20,206 nucleotides of DNA from Actinomycetota bacterium (GCA_005789925.1 SXWG01000032.1:1-20206), one strand, 5' to 3'; shown: positions 1-7,441, counted from the stretch's first letter. Made by a program: numbers and translations. The notes: generated by a model from the letters alone, not told the origin.

Positions 1-1
1 C

Positions 2-571
2 GCCGAGAACGCCGGTGTCAGCGTGGTCACGGTGGCCATGCTCGGGCACAAGGCCGATATCGCGGTCATGGCCACGTCAGCCGACATGCGCCCGTTGAAG
101 TCGCTGCAGACCGCACTGCAACACGCCGGGCTTTCCATCGCCGACTCGTACGTGTCGCTCACTGAAGTGAGCGAATACGCCAAAGGTGTGCCGCAGGAAA
201 TGTTGAATGCGCGCCTGTACCCGCAGCTTCCCCCACCAGGGACGAACGCATGGTGTTTCTATCCCATGTCGAAGCGTCGTGAGCCCGAGCAGAACTGGTT
301 CACCCTGCCGTTCGAGAAGCGTTCCGAGCTCATGATGGAACACGGTAAGAGCGGCCGCACATTCGCTGGTCGCGTGGTGCAAGTTGTCACCGGCTCTGCT
401 GGTCTCGACGATTACGAGTGGGGTGTCACGCTTTTTGCCGTGAACCCCGATGACTTGAAAGAAGTCGTGTACACCATGCGATTTGACGAAGCGTCAGCGG
501 TGTACGCCGAATTCGGCCCGTTCTACACCGGCATGGTGACCCCGGTCGAACAACTCGCCCAACAGATTTGA
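2..571 (+). CDS. hemQ: Coproheme decarboxylase HemQ/ChdC (5' end missing)
   Basis: This is the C-terminal 189 residues of a chlorite-dismutase-fold protein; the reading frame is open to the window edge, so the true start lies upstream. The family oxidatively decarboxylates coproheme III to heme b with peroxide, the last step of the coproporphyrin-dependent heme pathway of Actinobacteria and Firmicutes, in the cytoplasm. The hallmark YPMSKRR (Tyr at fragment residue 87 is the catalytic radical tyrosine), NWFTLP, MMEHGKSGR (His at about 114 matches the proximal heme ligand) and LDDYEWGVTLFA are all intact, as is the C-terminal MRFDEASAVYAEFGPFYTG block. The full-length family is about 230-250 residues, so roughly 50 are missing. 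The next gene starts 9 nt after the stop. I am confident of the family; the coproheme decarboxylase role follows from the Tyr/His pair. Confidence 0.95.
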   Translation, partial: AENAGVSVVTVAMLGHKADIAVMATSADMRPLKSLQTALQHAGLSIADSYVSLTEVSEYAKGVPQEMLNARLYPQLPPPGTNAWCFYPMSKRREPEQNWFTLPFEKRSELMMEHGKSGRTFAGRVVQVVTGSAGLDDYEWGVTLFAVNPDDLKEVVYTMRFDEASAVYAEFGPFYTGMVTPVEQLAQQI

Positions 572-580
572 CGAGTGGTC

Positions 581-1288
581 ATGGCGACCGACCTGGTGTT
601 CTTACGTGATGCGTATCTTCGCGAGTTGGAAGCCACTGTCGTCGAAGTGCGCGACAACGCACTTGTGCTTGACCGCACGATTTTCTACCCGACAGGTGGT
701 GGTCAACCACATGACACCGGGATCATCGACGGCCAACTGGTGGTCGATGTGCGCAAAGACGGCGACGTGGTGGTGCACACACTCATCGACGGCGCGGCAG
801 TCCCTGCCGTTGGTTCCACGGTGCAATGCCATGTCGATTGGGAGCGTCGCCACAAGTTGATGCGTACTCATACGGCGATGCACGTGTTGTGTGGTGTCAT
901 CTGGAACGAATGGCACGTACCGGTTACTGGCGGAAATATGGAGCCATTGTCTGCGCGTATGGACTTCGAGTTCAATCCGCTTCCAGATGATTTTGCTGCG
1001 CGAGTCGAAGAACTGGTGAACGAGGCAATCGCTCGCGACCATTGCATCGAGGTGTCGTTTCTTCCGCGAGACACAGCGGTGATGGATGAAGACCTCATTC
1101 GTACGAAGGTGTCACTCATTCCAGGGTCAGTCAAAGAGATTCGCGTGGTCGACATCGTGGGGCTCGACAAACAAGCCGACGGTGGCACGCACGTGGCGTC
1201 CACTCGCGAAGTCGGCACGTTCCGTGTCGCTAAGGTCGAGAACAAAGGAAAGGGGTTTCGCCGTGTCCGAGTCGAACTCACTGATTGA
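581..1288 (+). CDS. alaX: AlaX-type alanyl-tRNA editing protein
   Basis: A 235-residue stand-alone homologue of the AlaRS editing domain, which hydrolyses mischarged Ser- or Gly-tRNA(Ala) in trans. The N-terminal part has the YPTGGGQPHDTG motif (residues about 36-47) of the tRNA-SAD-associated beta-barrel. The zinc-site HxxxH is in THTAMH (His97, His101), and the C-terminal zinc motif reads QADGGTHV (His204), with Asp200 where classical AlaRS has Cys, a form I recall from many bacterial AlaX proteins. I start at the ATG at 581; an in-frame GTG at 575 is possible and would add two residues. No clear Shine-Dalgarno precedes either, and the gene follows hemQ by 9 nt, suggesting coupling. Its 3' end carries the ribosome binding site and start of the heliorhodopsin gene. 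The exact mischarged substrate cannot be told from sequence. Confidence 0.9.
   Translation: MATDLVFLRDAYLRELEATVVEVRDNALVLDRTIFYPTGGGQPHDTGIIDGQLVVDVRKDGDVVVHTLIDGAAVPAVGSTVQCHVDWERRHKLMRTHTAMHVLCGVIWNEWHVPVTGGNMEPLSARMDFEFNPLPDDFAARVEELVNEAIARDHCIEVSFLPRDTAVMDEDLIRTKVSLIPGSVKEIRVVDIVGLDKQADGGTHVASTREVGTFRVAKVENKGKGFRRVRVELTD
1244..1254 (+). promoter_or_regulatory. Strong Shine-Dalgarno of the heliorhodopsin gene
   Basis: The purine run AAAGGAAAGGGG inside the end of alaX lies about 8 nt before the GTG at 1263. It decides the heliorhodopsin start, because the frame is open further upstream (an in-frame ATG exists at 1086) and no ATG occurs before the first helix. Confidence 0.7.
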
Positions 1289-2036
1289 CATTTCTCCAGC
1301 GCGTCTGCAGAACCTGAAAAAATGGAACTTGGCTCTCACTGTGCTGCACGCAGCGCAAGCCGTGATGATCTTCGTGATGGCGGGCAGTTTCGCTATCACT
1401 GTCACCTCGAACTTTCCGGTCGGCCCGCCAGGTACACGCCTCGAGATGCCGTCGTCGTTCTTTGAGCTGGCAATCGGGCCGGCTGTCGCGCTGTTCCTGC
1501 TGATGGCGGCAGTCGATCACTTCCTGACCGCCACAGTCATGCGTGATACCTACGAAGCTGACCTGCGTCGGGGTATCAACCGCTTCCGTTGGGTCGAGTA
1601 TTCGTTCAGCGCCACACTGATGATGTTGCTCATTGGCATGTACTCCGGTGTCACCGACATCACGGCCCTGGTGGCAGTGGTCGGTGCAAACGTGGCGATG
1701 ATTCTGTTCGGGTGGCTGCAAGAAGCCATCAACCCACCAGGTCGCACGTCGACCAACATGAAGCCATTTTGGTTCGGCACTCTTGCTGGTGTGGCGCCAT
1801 GGATCGGTATCTGGATCAACGTGGTCGGCGCCGACACTGTTCCGAGCTTCGTGTTCGTGCTTGTCGTGCTTGAGCAGATCTTCTTCTTCAGTTTTGGTCT
1901 CAACCAATGGTTGCAATACAAGGGTGTTGGCAAGTGGACCGACTACGTGTACGGCGAGAAGGTGTATTTGGTTCTCAGCCTCGTCGCGAAGTCATACCTT
2001 GCTTGGCAGATCTACGGTGGTTCGCTGGCCAACTAG
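1263..2036 (+). CDS. Heliorhodopsin (retinal-binding photoreceptor)
   Basis: A 257-residue seven-helix protein of the heliorhodopsin family, which binds retinal, has an inverted topology (N-terminus inside) and a slow photocycle, and is thought to signal rather than pump. Helices run roughly at residues 19-45, 64-92, 106-127, 131-155, 168-188, 194-216 and 230-252. The Schiff-base lysine is Lys243 in SLVAKSYLAWQ of helix 7, and the counterion glutamate is Glu112 in RWVEYSFS of helix 3. His29 (helix 1) and His86 (helix 2, VDHFLTA) correspond to the two pocket histidines of the founding protein 48C12. The long loop between helices 1 and 2 is also typical. GTG at 1263 is chosen for its Shine-Dalgarno; it overlaps alaX by 26 nt in another frame. 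DinB and LysE genes follow closely. No retinal-forming dioxygenase is in the window, so retinal must come from elsewhere. I am very sure of the family; function is inference. Confidence 0.96.
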   Translation: MSESNSLIDISPARLQNLKKWNLALTVLHAAQAVMIFVMAGSFAITVTSNFPVGPPGTRLEMPSSFFELAIGPAVALFLLMAAVDHFLTATVMRDTYEADLRRGINRFRWVEYSFSATLMMLLIGMYSGVTDITALVAVVGANVAMILFGWLQEAINPPGRTSTNMKPFWFGTLAGVAPWIGIWINVVGADTVPSFVFVLVVLEQIFFFSFGLNQWLQYKGVGKWTDYVYGEKVYLVLSLVAKSYLAWQIYGGSLAN

Positions 2037-2084
2037 CCGTAGTGTTGGCCCGTCCATGTGGGCACTGAAGGGGAGCGGGTGAAC

Positions 2085-2600
2085 GTGAAGCGGGTCGATC
2101 CGCAGCAAGTGGCAAATGAGCGCACGTCGTTGCGTGAGTGGCTCGAATACCACCGTGCGACTCTGTTGATGAAAATCGACGGGCTCTCCGATGCGCAAGC
2201 ACGGACACGGTCGATTCCAAGTAGCAACTTGTCATTGCTCGGTTTGCTACGTCACATGGTGGTTGTTGAGCGGTACTTGTTCACCTGGGTGATTGGCGGC
2301 GTGCAGCCTGAGCCGATCTACATCACGTGGGAAGATGACAACCTTGATTTCAATTTCGATGACACTGCGACACTTACTGAAGCTCTCGAATCGTTCAATG
2401 CCGGGCTGGTCACGAGCCACGGATATGAAGTGGTTTGCGAGTCGCTCGACTCGCTCGCTGCGCGCACCGAGGTGCGAGACGGAGCCGATTTTCGCCCCGA
2501 TCTGCGGTGGGTGATGGTGCACATGATCGAGGAATACGCTCGCCACAACGGCCATGCCGACTTGTTGCGCGAGGCCATCGACGGTGTGACAGGGGACTGA
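2085..2600 (+). CDS. DinB / DUF664 family metalloprotein
   Basis: A 171-residue four-helix-bundle protein of the DinB superfamily, DUF664 branch; related enzymes are mycothiol- or bacillithiol-dependent transferases, but many members have no assigned reaction. Landmarks are ERTSLREWLEYHR at the N-terminus, LLGLLRHMVVVERYLF with the first candidate metal His (about residue 56), and VHMIEEYARHNGHADLLREAIDG at the C-terminus, supplying the remaining His ligands. I start at the GTG at 2085 because AAGGGGAG (2068-2075) lies 9 nt before it; GTG codons at 2079 and 2058 are alternatives. The stop is followed after 1 nt by the LysE-type gene, so the two are almost certainly co-transcribed. A mycothiol-dependent role would suit an actinobacterium but is not shown by the sequence. 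Confidence 0.88.
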   Translation: MKRVDPQQVANERTSLREWLEYHRATLLMKIDGLSDAQARTRSIPSSNLSLLGLLRHMVVVERYLFTWVIGGVQPEPIYITWEDDNLDFNFDDTATLTEALESFNAGLVTSHGYEVVCESLDSLAARTEVRDGADFRPDLRWVMVHMIEEYARHNGHADLLREAIDGVTGD

Positions 2601-2601
2601 C

Positions 2602-3240
2602 ATGCCAGAGCTCTCGGATCTTTTTGCATTCATCGGTGCGACCATCGTGCTCTTGCTCATCCCAGGCCCAGCGATCATCTACATCATCAGTCGGTCACTT
2701 GCCGACGGACGCACGGTCGGGTTGTCCGCAGTTGCTGGCCTTGAAGTCGGCGACACCATTCAAGCGTTGTTGGCCGCGTTGGGTCTGAGCGCTGTCATCG
2801 CCACGTCGGTGGAATTGTTCGAGCTCGTGAAGTGGGCTGGCGTCATCTACTTGGTGGTCTCAGGTGTGCGCACATTGCTGACGCGTCCAAGTGATCTGAA
2901 CACCGATACAAGCCACGTCACGAGCGGAATGGCATTTCGACAGGGCATCTTGGTGAATGCCCTGAACCCGAAGACTGCGTTGTTCTTTTTGTCGATCTTT
3001 CCTCAGTTCGTTGATACGTCGGCTGACAATGCGAAGGTGCAGGCGCTCGTTCTCGCCGCAGTGTTCGTGGCGTTGGCGACAATCTTCAATGGGTCGTACT
3101 CACTGATGGCAAGTGGGCTGCGCTCGGTCCTCTTGCGTGGGCGTTCGTTGTACATCATGCGTCGCTACGTGGCTGGCACGGCGTTTGTGCTGCTCGGTGT
3201 CTTCTCTGCGACGACTGCGCGGCCCGTCACTGTGAAGTAA
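2602..3240 (+). CDS. LysE/RhtB-family amino-acid exporter
   Basis: A 212-residue inner-membrane protein of the LysE/RhtB translocator family, which exports amino acids or related metabolites using the proton gradient. The N-terminal helix carries the family signature LLLIPGPAIIYIISRSLADGR (about residues 17-37), followed by GLEVGDTIQALLAALGLSAVI, KWAGVIYLVVSGV, and the conserved FRQGILVNALNPKTALFFLSIFPQF block at about 112-136, with two further C-terminal helices. Length matches the usual 200-215 residues. ATG at 2602 is preceded by AGGGGAC overlapping the end of the DinB gene. Substrate cannot be deduced. Confidence 0.92.
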   Translation: MPELSDLFAFIGATIVLLLIPGPAIIYIISRSLADGRTVGLSAVAGLEVGDTIQALLAALGLSAVIATSVELFELVKWAGVIYLVVSGVRTLLTRPSDLNTDTSHVTSGMAFRQGILVNALNPKTALFFLSIFPQFVDTSADNAKVQALVLAAVFVALATIFNGSYSLMASGLRSVLLRGRSLYIMRRYVAGTAFVLLGVFSATTARPVTVK

Positions 3241-3311
3241 TCAGGTGTTGTCACCGCTCTGATTGAGACTGAAGACGGGATATTCGTACCCCTCGTGCGA
3301 TGACAACCTGA
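3241..3311 (+). other. Imperfect inverted repeat, possible structured leader of the MgtE-like gene
   Basis: Immediately after the LysE-type stop, TCAGGTGTTGTCA (3241-3253) can pair with TGACAACCTGA (3301-3311) if two bases bulge out, giving an 11-bp outer stem that closes just before the ATG at 3318. The 47-nt interior holds a smaller GGG/CCC pairing around TATTCGTA. The layout resembles a small structured 5' leader; no known riboswitch consensus was recognised, and no U-tract follows. Confidence 0.4.
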
Positions 3312-3317
3312 AAGCTG

Positions 3318-3887
3318 ATGGCATTCAACCGCAGTGACGCAGGTCTTGGCTCGTGGCGCATCATCTCGAGTGCCGAGGAACCGGTCACCCGACGCTTGCG
3401 TCATCGCTTGCCGTGGCTCGCTCTGGGCCTGGCGGGCGCGATGTTGTCCGCATGGATTGTGAGTTCTGCTGAGGACGAGATAGCGCGCAATGTCGCGCTC
3501 GCATTCTTCATGCCAGCCATCGTGTACATGGCAGATGCAGTGGGAACTCAGACTGAGGTGTTGGTGGTTCGGTCACTGTCGGCAGGAATTCCACTTCGCG
3601 ATTTTTTCTTCAAGGAAGTTCTTGCTGGTGTTTTGATCGGCGTGCTCATCGCTGCGGCGTTCTATCCGTTCTGCTTTGTGCTGTATGACCGGGCAAGCTT
3701 GGCGCTCACCGTGAGCCTGGCGTTGTTTGTCAGCTCAGCGATGGCGGGCACGATTGCATTGTTGCTGCCGTGGCTACTCATGAGAACCGGCGCAGATCCT
3801 GCATTTGGGTCGGGACCTCTTGCAACGGTCGTGCAAGACCTGCTTTCAATCGTCATTTACCTGGCACTTGCCACCGCCATCATGTGA
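3318..3887 (+). CDS. Stand-alone MgtE-type divalent cation transporter membrane domain
   Basis: A 189-residue membrane protein matching the C-terminal transmembrane domain of MgtE/SLC41 magnesium channels. Five hydrophobic segments lie at about residues 30-48, 57-75, 95-123, 128-152 and 168-188. The MgtE pore motif appears as ADAVGTQTEVLVVRSLSAG (family: GNxGxQ...vvR.lA.G), and helix 5 has GADPAFGSGPLATVVQD, whose Asp residues match the pore-lining region that binds Mg2+. Full-length MgtE (about 450 residues) also has a cytoplasmic N domain and CBS pair that gate the pore; these are absent, and no CBS gene is next to it. Half-size proteins of this kind exist and may dimerise. No good Shine-Dalgarno precedes ATG 3318. 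Mg2+ is the likeliest ion; Co2+ or another divalent ion is possible. Confidence 0.85.
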   Translation: MAFNRSDAGLGSWRIISSAEEPVTRRLRHRLPWLALGLAGAMLSAWIVSSAEDEIARNVALAFFMPAIVYMADAVGTQTEVLVVRSLSAGIPLRDFFFKEVLAGVLIGVLIAAAFYPFCFVLYDRASLALTVSLALFVSSAMAGTIALLLPWLLMRTGADPAFGSGPLATVVQDLLSIVIYLALATAIM

Positions 3888-3940
3888 CCAGTTCACACAG
3901 ATTTAATGGCTTCAGCACGGCTATCGGGATGCGACATCGT

Positions 3941-3946
3941 TACCTT
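3941..3946 (+). promoter_or_regulatory. Candidate -10 box (TACCTT), leaderless start
   Basis: TACCTT ends 7 nt before the ATG at 3954, so transcription would begin at or next to the start codon. No convincing -35 is visible. The arrangement recurs at other genes in the window. Confidence 0.4.
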
Positions 3947-3953
3947 CAAAGAC

Positions 3954-4421
3954 ATGGCCGGAGACCTTCCTGAGTATCCCCAGCGCCTGTTCGAGGTGAT
4001 CACAACGACTGTGCCGACATGGATCGAGCGCGTCATGCTGCTGGCGTGTGGCGACTCGGACAATTCGACACGTGAGAAGGTGAAGAGTCGTGTCGGAGAT
4101 GTCCAGCGGGACACGTTGGCCTACGTGACCGAGCAACTGAACGGCCTCCTCGCCACTGACGTCGATGATCAGCGCTCCAATCCACTCGAGGTTCTGCGGT
4201 CGAGCACGAAGTATGCAAATGTGGTGTTACGTGATGCACGTGTTTCTCCGGCGGCCCGTGACGAGTTCCAGCAGCGTCTCGATCCCGACGATGAGTTCCT
4301 GCTCGGTCCGATGTCATGGATGGATCTCGGAGAGTCTGTGCATGAAGCTGGTATCGGGTGGGGAGCATGGAAAGCGGCGACAGTGCTCACGCGACGTCGT
4401 GCTGAAGGAAAGCTCAGCTGA
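3954..4421 (+). CDS. Hypothetical protein translationally coupled to glnD
   Basis: I do not recognise the family. The 155-residue product is soluble, with no signal peptide or membrane helix, and is rich in charged residues. It has a helical N-terminal half (PEYPQRLFEVITTTVPTWI, then STREKVKSRVGDVQRDTLAYVTEQL) and an ordered-looking C-terminal block, SWMDLGESVHEAGIGWGAWKAATVLTRRR. The stop TGA shares its A with the ATG of glnD (TGATG), a classic coupling arrangement, and GAAGGAAAG just upstream would serve glnD; this suggests matched synthesis and perhaps a related role in nitrogen signalling. I prefer the ATG at 3954 because of the -10-like box 7 nt upstream; an in-frame ATG at 3906 would add 16 residues without an obvious ribosome binding site. 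Real gene: confident. Function: unknown. Confidence 0.75.
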   Translation: MAGDLPEYPQRLFEVITTTVPTWIERVMLLACGDSDNSTREKVKSRVGDVQRDTLAYVTEQLNGLLATDVDDQRSNPLEVLRSSTKYANVVLRDARVSPAARDEFQQRLDPDDEFLLGPMSWMDLGESVHEAGIGWGAWKAATVLTRRRAEGKLS

Positions 4422-6727
4422 TGCGCGCGCGTGAAGACGTCATTGCTGATGTGTCGGTGACTGGTGGTGCGTTCTGCCGCGCGCTGTCTGACGCGACCGA
4501 TGAGTGGATGCGTGAGTTGTACGCGAGCGCCATCACCTTGGTGAAAGACCGTAAGCGCTCGAACGTGGCGCTTATCGCTGTCGGCGGGTATGGCCGACGT
4601 GAGCTCGCACCTTTCAGCGATCTCGACGTGTTGCTCGTGCACAAAGGGGTACGCAACATCGACGACGTCGCCTCCAAGATCTGGTATCCCATCTGGGACG
4701 CGGGTCTCAAGCTCGGCCACGCAGTGCGCACACCAAAAGAAACCTTGTCGCTGTGTGCAACTGACCTTGACACCGCGACGGCACTCGTCACTGCTCGCTA
4801 CATCACTGGTGACTCTTCGCTCGCCGATGAAGTGATTCGTGGTGCACGGGAAGCGTGGAAGAAGCGTGGGCGTCAGTGGCTCGTCCAACTTCACGATCGT
4901 GTGAAAGAACGGCATGAGTCTGCTGGTGAAGTGGCGTTTCGATTGGAGCCCGACCTGAAGGAAGGTTCGGGTGGGCTGCGAGATGTACATGCACTGTGGT
5001 GGGCTCTGTCTGCCGGCTTGCAGCTGGCGACGGGTGATGTCACCTCGCTTGTCGAAGCACATGAGGTGTTGCTAGGCGTGCGCGTCGAGTTGCACCGCAT
5101 GGCTGGCAGGGCAGGCGACGTGTTGCGTCTTGAAGATCAGATGTCAGTCGCCAAGGCGATCGGGTTTTCGTCTGACGATGCTCTGATGGCTGCGGTGTCA
5201 GCGGCGGGCCGAAAGATCGCATGGGTGGCTGATGAAGCATGGGCACGGCTCGACCCGCCAGACGACGCCCAGTCAGCGCCTCGCTCACTCTCCGCGGGAG
5301 TGTTGGTGCGTGACGGCGAAGTGCACGTGGCTGACGATGTCGACCCGTTACACGACGTGACAGTGGTGTTGCGAGTAGCGACTGCAGCCGCACGCGACGG
5401 ACGACGCATCGCACGTGAGTCACTAAACCGCTTAGGTGAGCGCACGCCACAGTTCCCGAACCCGTGGCCAGCAGGTGCAAGTGACGAGCTGGTGGCGTTG
5501 TTGCTCGAGGGTGAGCGCGCCATTCCGGTTCTTGAGGCGCTCGATCAACGCAACTTGTTGGCCAAAGTACTGCCCGAGTGGTCATCGGTTCGCAGTAAGC
5601 CACAGCGCAACGCGTACCACCGGTTTACCGTCGATCGCCACCTGTGGCAGGCGTGTGCCAATGCAGCTGCACTCGCAGATCGTGTGAAACGCCCCGACCT
5701 GTTGGTGCTCGGTGCGTTGTTCCATGACATCGGCAAGGGATACAACGGTGACCACACCGAAGTAGGAGTGCAGTTGTTCGACGTGGTGGGCAAGCGCATG
5801 GGCCTCGCAGATGATGACGTGCGCACGATCCAAACGATGATTGAACATCATTTGTTGCTCGCCGATGTCGCCACGCACCGCGATCTTTCAGATGATGCGA
5901 CCATCACCTACGTCGCCGAACGAGTGGGCAATGTGACGACACTTGAGTTGCTGCACGCACTCACCGAAGCCGATTCACTGGCAACGGGTCCCTCTGCGTG
6001 GAGTGCGTGGAAGTCAGACCTCGTCATCTCGCTCGCGCAACGCGTGTCACATGTTCTCGATGGCGGTGACGTGAGTGAGGTCACGTGGCGTCTTTTCCCT
6101 AGTGCCGACGTGTTGCGGCTCATGAGCGAAGGTGACATTTCTGTGACCTTCGGGGAGGGCAGCGTGACCGTGGTGAGTCCAGACCGGCCCGGGACCTTTG
6201 CGACCGTCGCTGGTGTGTTGTCGCTCAACGGTCTCGATGTACTCGGAGCCGAGGCGTATTCAGACGATGGTGGTGACATGAGGGCGCCGATGGCCGCATC
6301 AGAGTTCCGAGTCGCTGCACCACCATTCTCCGACTTCGATTGGCAAAAAGTTCGAGCTGAAATCATCTCCTCGTTGAACGGCGAATTCCCACTCGAAGCG
6401 CGGCTTGCTGAACGCAACAAGTCAGCACGACCACGTCGCGTACTGGCGGCCCGAACACTCGATGTGCCCGTCGTGAAGCTCGACAATTCCGTGTCGTCGA
6501 ACGCCACGTTTGTCGAGGTCCGCGCTCCAGACTCAGTCGGCATTCTTCATCGAATCACGAAGGCCTTGGCTGACTCTGGCCTCGATATACGTCATGCACG
6601 CGTACAGACGCTCGGTAGCGAAGTGGTCGACACGTTTTATGTGAGAAATGCAACTGGTGACAAAGTTGCCATCGATGTGATTGGTGAGCACATTCGTGCT
6701 GCTGTGCTGAATGCATTGTCGAATTAG
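4421..6727 (+). CDS. glnD: [Protein-PII] uridylyltransferase / uridylyl-removing enzyme
   Basis: A 768-residue bifunctional GlnD, which adds UMP (adenylylates in some actinobacteria) to Tyr51 of PII when glutamine is low and removes it when glutamine is high. Domain order is complete: nucleotidyltransferase with AVGGYGRRELAPFSDLDVLL (residues 53-72, catalytic Asp pair DLD), central GlnD-specific region with EPDLKEGSGGLRDVHALWW, HD phosphohydrolase with LFHDIGKGYNGDHTEVG (His435-Asp436), then two ACT glutamine-sensing domains starting near residues 580 (VVSPDRPGTFATVAGVL) and 695 (VEVRAPDSVGILHRITKAL). E. coli GlnD is about 890 residues; actinobacterial ones are shorter, so this length is normal. 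Its likely target GlnK is encoded at 14992-15330. It overlaps the preceding unknown gene by 1 nt. Whether it transfers UMP or AMP cannot be read from the sequence. Confidence 0.96.
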   Translation: MRAREDVIADVSVTGGAFCRALSDATDEWMRELYASAITLVKDRKRSNVALIAVGGYGRRELAPFSDLDVLLVHKGVRNIDDVASKIWYPIWDAGLKLGHAVRTPKETLSLCATDLDTATALVTARYITGDSSLADEVIRGAREAWKKRGRQWLVQLHDRVKERHESAGEVAFRLEPDLKEGSGGLRDVHALWWALSAGLQLATGDVTSLVEAHEVLLGVRVELHRMAGRAGDVLRLEDQMSVAKAIGFSSDDALMAAVSAAGRKIAWVADEAWARLDPPDDAQSAPRSLSAGVLVRDGEVHVADDVDPLHDVTVVLRVATAAARDGRRIARESLNRLGERTPQFPNPWPAGASDELVALLLEGERAIPVLEALDQRNLLAKVLPEWSSVRSKPQRNAYHRFTVDRHLWQACANAAALADRVKRPDLLVLGALFHDIGKGYNGDHTEVGVQLFDVVGKRMGLADDDVRTIQTMIEHHLLLADVATHRDLSDDATITYVAERVGNVTTLELLHALTEADSLATGPSAWSAWKSDLVISLAQRVSHVLDGGDVSEVTWRLFPSADVLRLMSEGDISVTFGEGSVTVVSPDRPGTFATVAGVLSLNGLDVLGAEAYSDDGGDMRAPMAASEFRVAAPPFSDFDWQKVRAEIISSLNGEFPLEARLAERNKSARPRRVLAARTLDVPVVKLDNSVSSNATFVEVRAPDSVGILHRITKALADSGLDIRHARVQTLGSEVVDTFYVRNATGDKVAIDVIGEHIRAAVLNALSN

Positions 6728-6732
6728 CCAAC

Positions 6733-6738
6733 TAACAT
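6733..6738 (+). promoter_or_regulatory. Candidate -10 box (TAACAT), leaderless start of NUDIX gene
   Basis: In the 18-nt gap after glnD, TAACAT ends 7 nt before the GTG at 6746. There is no Shine-Dalgarno, which fits a leaderless transcript made separately from glnD. The -35 would fall inside the glnD 3' end and is not obvious. Confidence 0.45.
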
Positions 6739-6745
6739 CACATTC

Positions 6746-7438
6746 GTGTCCGAGCCAACGCAGAGCGATTTCACCCGCGATTTGGTGCGCTGGAGCGAGA
6801 CTTTGGCTGCAATCGCTCGTACCGGCATGGCATTCACTCAGAGCCTCTACGAGAAAGAGCGATATGAAGAGGTCTTGAAAGTCGCCGGAGACATCAAGGC
6901 GTCAATGGAAGATGCCATCGAAACGCGTCGCGAACAGGACCATTTCGTGCAGGAATGGATGGAGACAATCGGTGAGGGCATTCCCGGCTACGTCACCCCG
7001 AAAATCGCTGTCGGTGCAATCGTCGGGAATGACGCCGGTGAGATTCTCCTCATTCGTCGTCGTGAGACGGGCGTATGGCTGTATCCCACGGGTTGGGCTG
7101 ATGTCGGCTATTCACCTGTTGAAGTGGCGATGAAAGAAGTGGAAGAAGAAGCCGGCATCATCGCCGAACCGGTGCAACTGCTCGGCGTGGTCGACGGCAT
7201 GCGCATGGGTTACTCACGCTTCGGTATGTACATGCTGGTGTTTCACTTGCATGCCGTTGGTGGTGAACTTGCTGGCCACCCACTTGAGACGAGTGGCGTC
7301 GGTTGGTTCAGTAAAGACGCTCTGCCCGATCCGACTGCTGGGGTGCAGTGGTGGGGCGAGATGGCTTTCAGCGCGATCGCGGGCGATCGTGGTGCTGCGA
7401 CATTCGATGCACCGCGGCCTGATATCTGGCGCGGCTGA
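6746..7438 (+). CDS. NUDIX hydrolase with N-terminal helical domain
   Basis: A 230-residue NUDIX hydrolase. Residues 1-75 form a helical N-terminal domain (WSETLAAIARTGMAFTQSLYEKERYEEVLKVA) like the one that precedes the NUDIX fold in the nucleoside-diphosphate-X hydrolase group; the catalytic domain starts at about 85 (TPKIAVGAIV). The NUDIX box spans residues 116-138 (GWADVGYSPVEVAMKEVEEEAGI). The metal-binding Glu131, Glu134 and Glu135 are present, while the canonical Glu at box position 7 is Tyr122 and the Arg at position 15 is Lys130, variations seen in this subgroup. Substrates of relatives include ADP-ribose and nucleotide-linked alcohols; the exact one is unknown. GTG at 6746 is used (see the -10 box). 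It converges on the PAC2 gene with an 18-nt gap. Confidence 0.9.
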   Translation: MSEPTQSDFTRDLVRWSETLAAIARTGMAFTQSLYEKERYEEVLKVAGDIKASMEDAIETRREQDHFVQEWMETIGEGIPGYVTPKIAVGAIVGNDAGEILLIRRRETGVWLYPTGWADVGYSPVEVAMKEVEEEAGIIAEPVQLLGVVDGMRMGYSRFGMYMLVFHLHAVGGELAGHPLETSGVGWFSKDALPDPTAGVQWWGEMAFSAIAGDRGAATFDAPRPDIWRG

Positions 7439-7441
7439 TTG

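Noticed and set aside
1278..1916. A 212-codon minus-strand frame opposite the heliorhodopsin
   Set aside because: Extremely His/Gln/Arg-rich translation typical of an antisense shadow; the plus-strand frame encodes a complete rhodopsin.
4169..5062. A 297-codon minus-strand frame opposite the unknown gene and glnD
   Set aside because: It spans two convincing plus-strand genes and has no recognisable motif.
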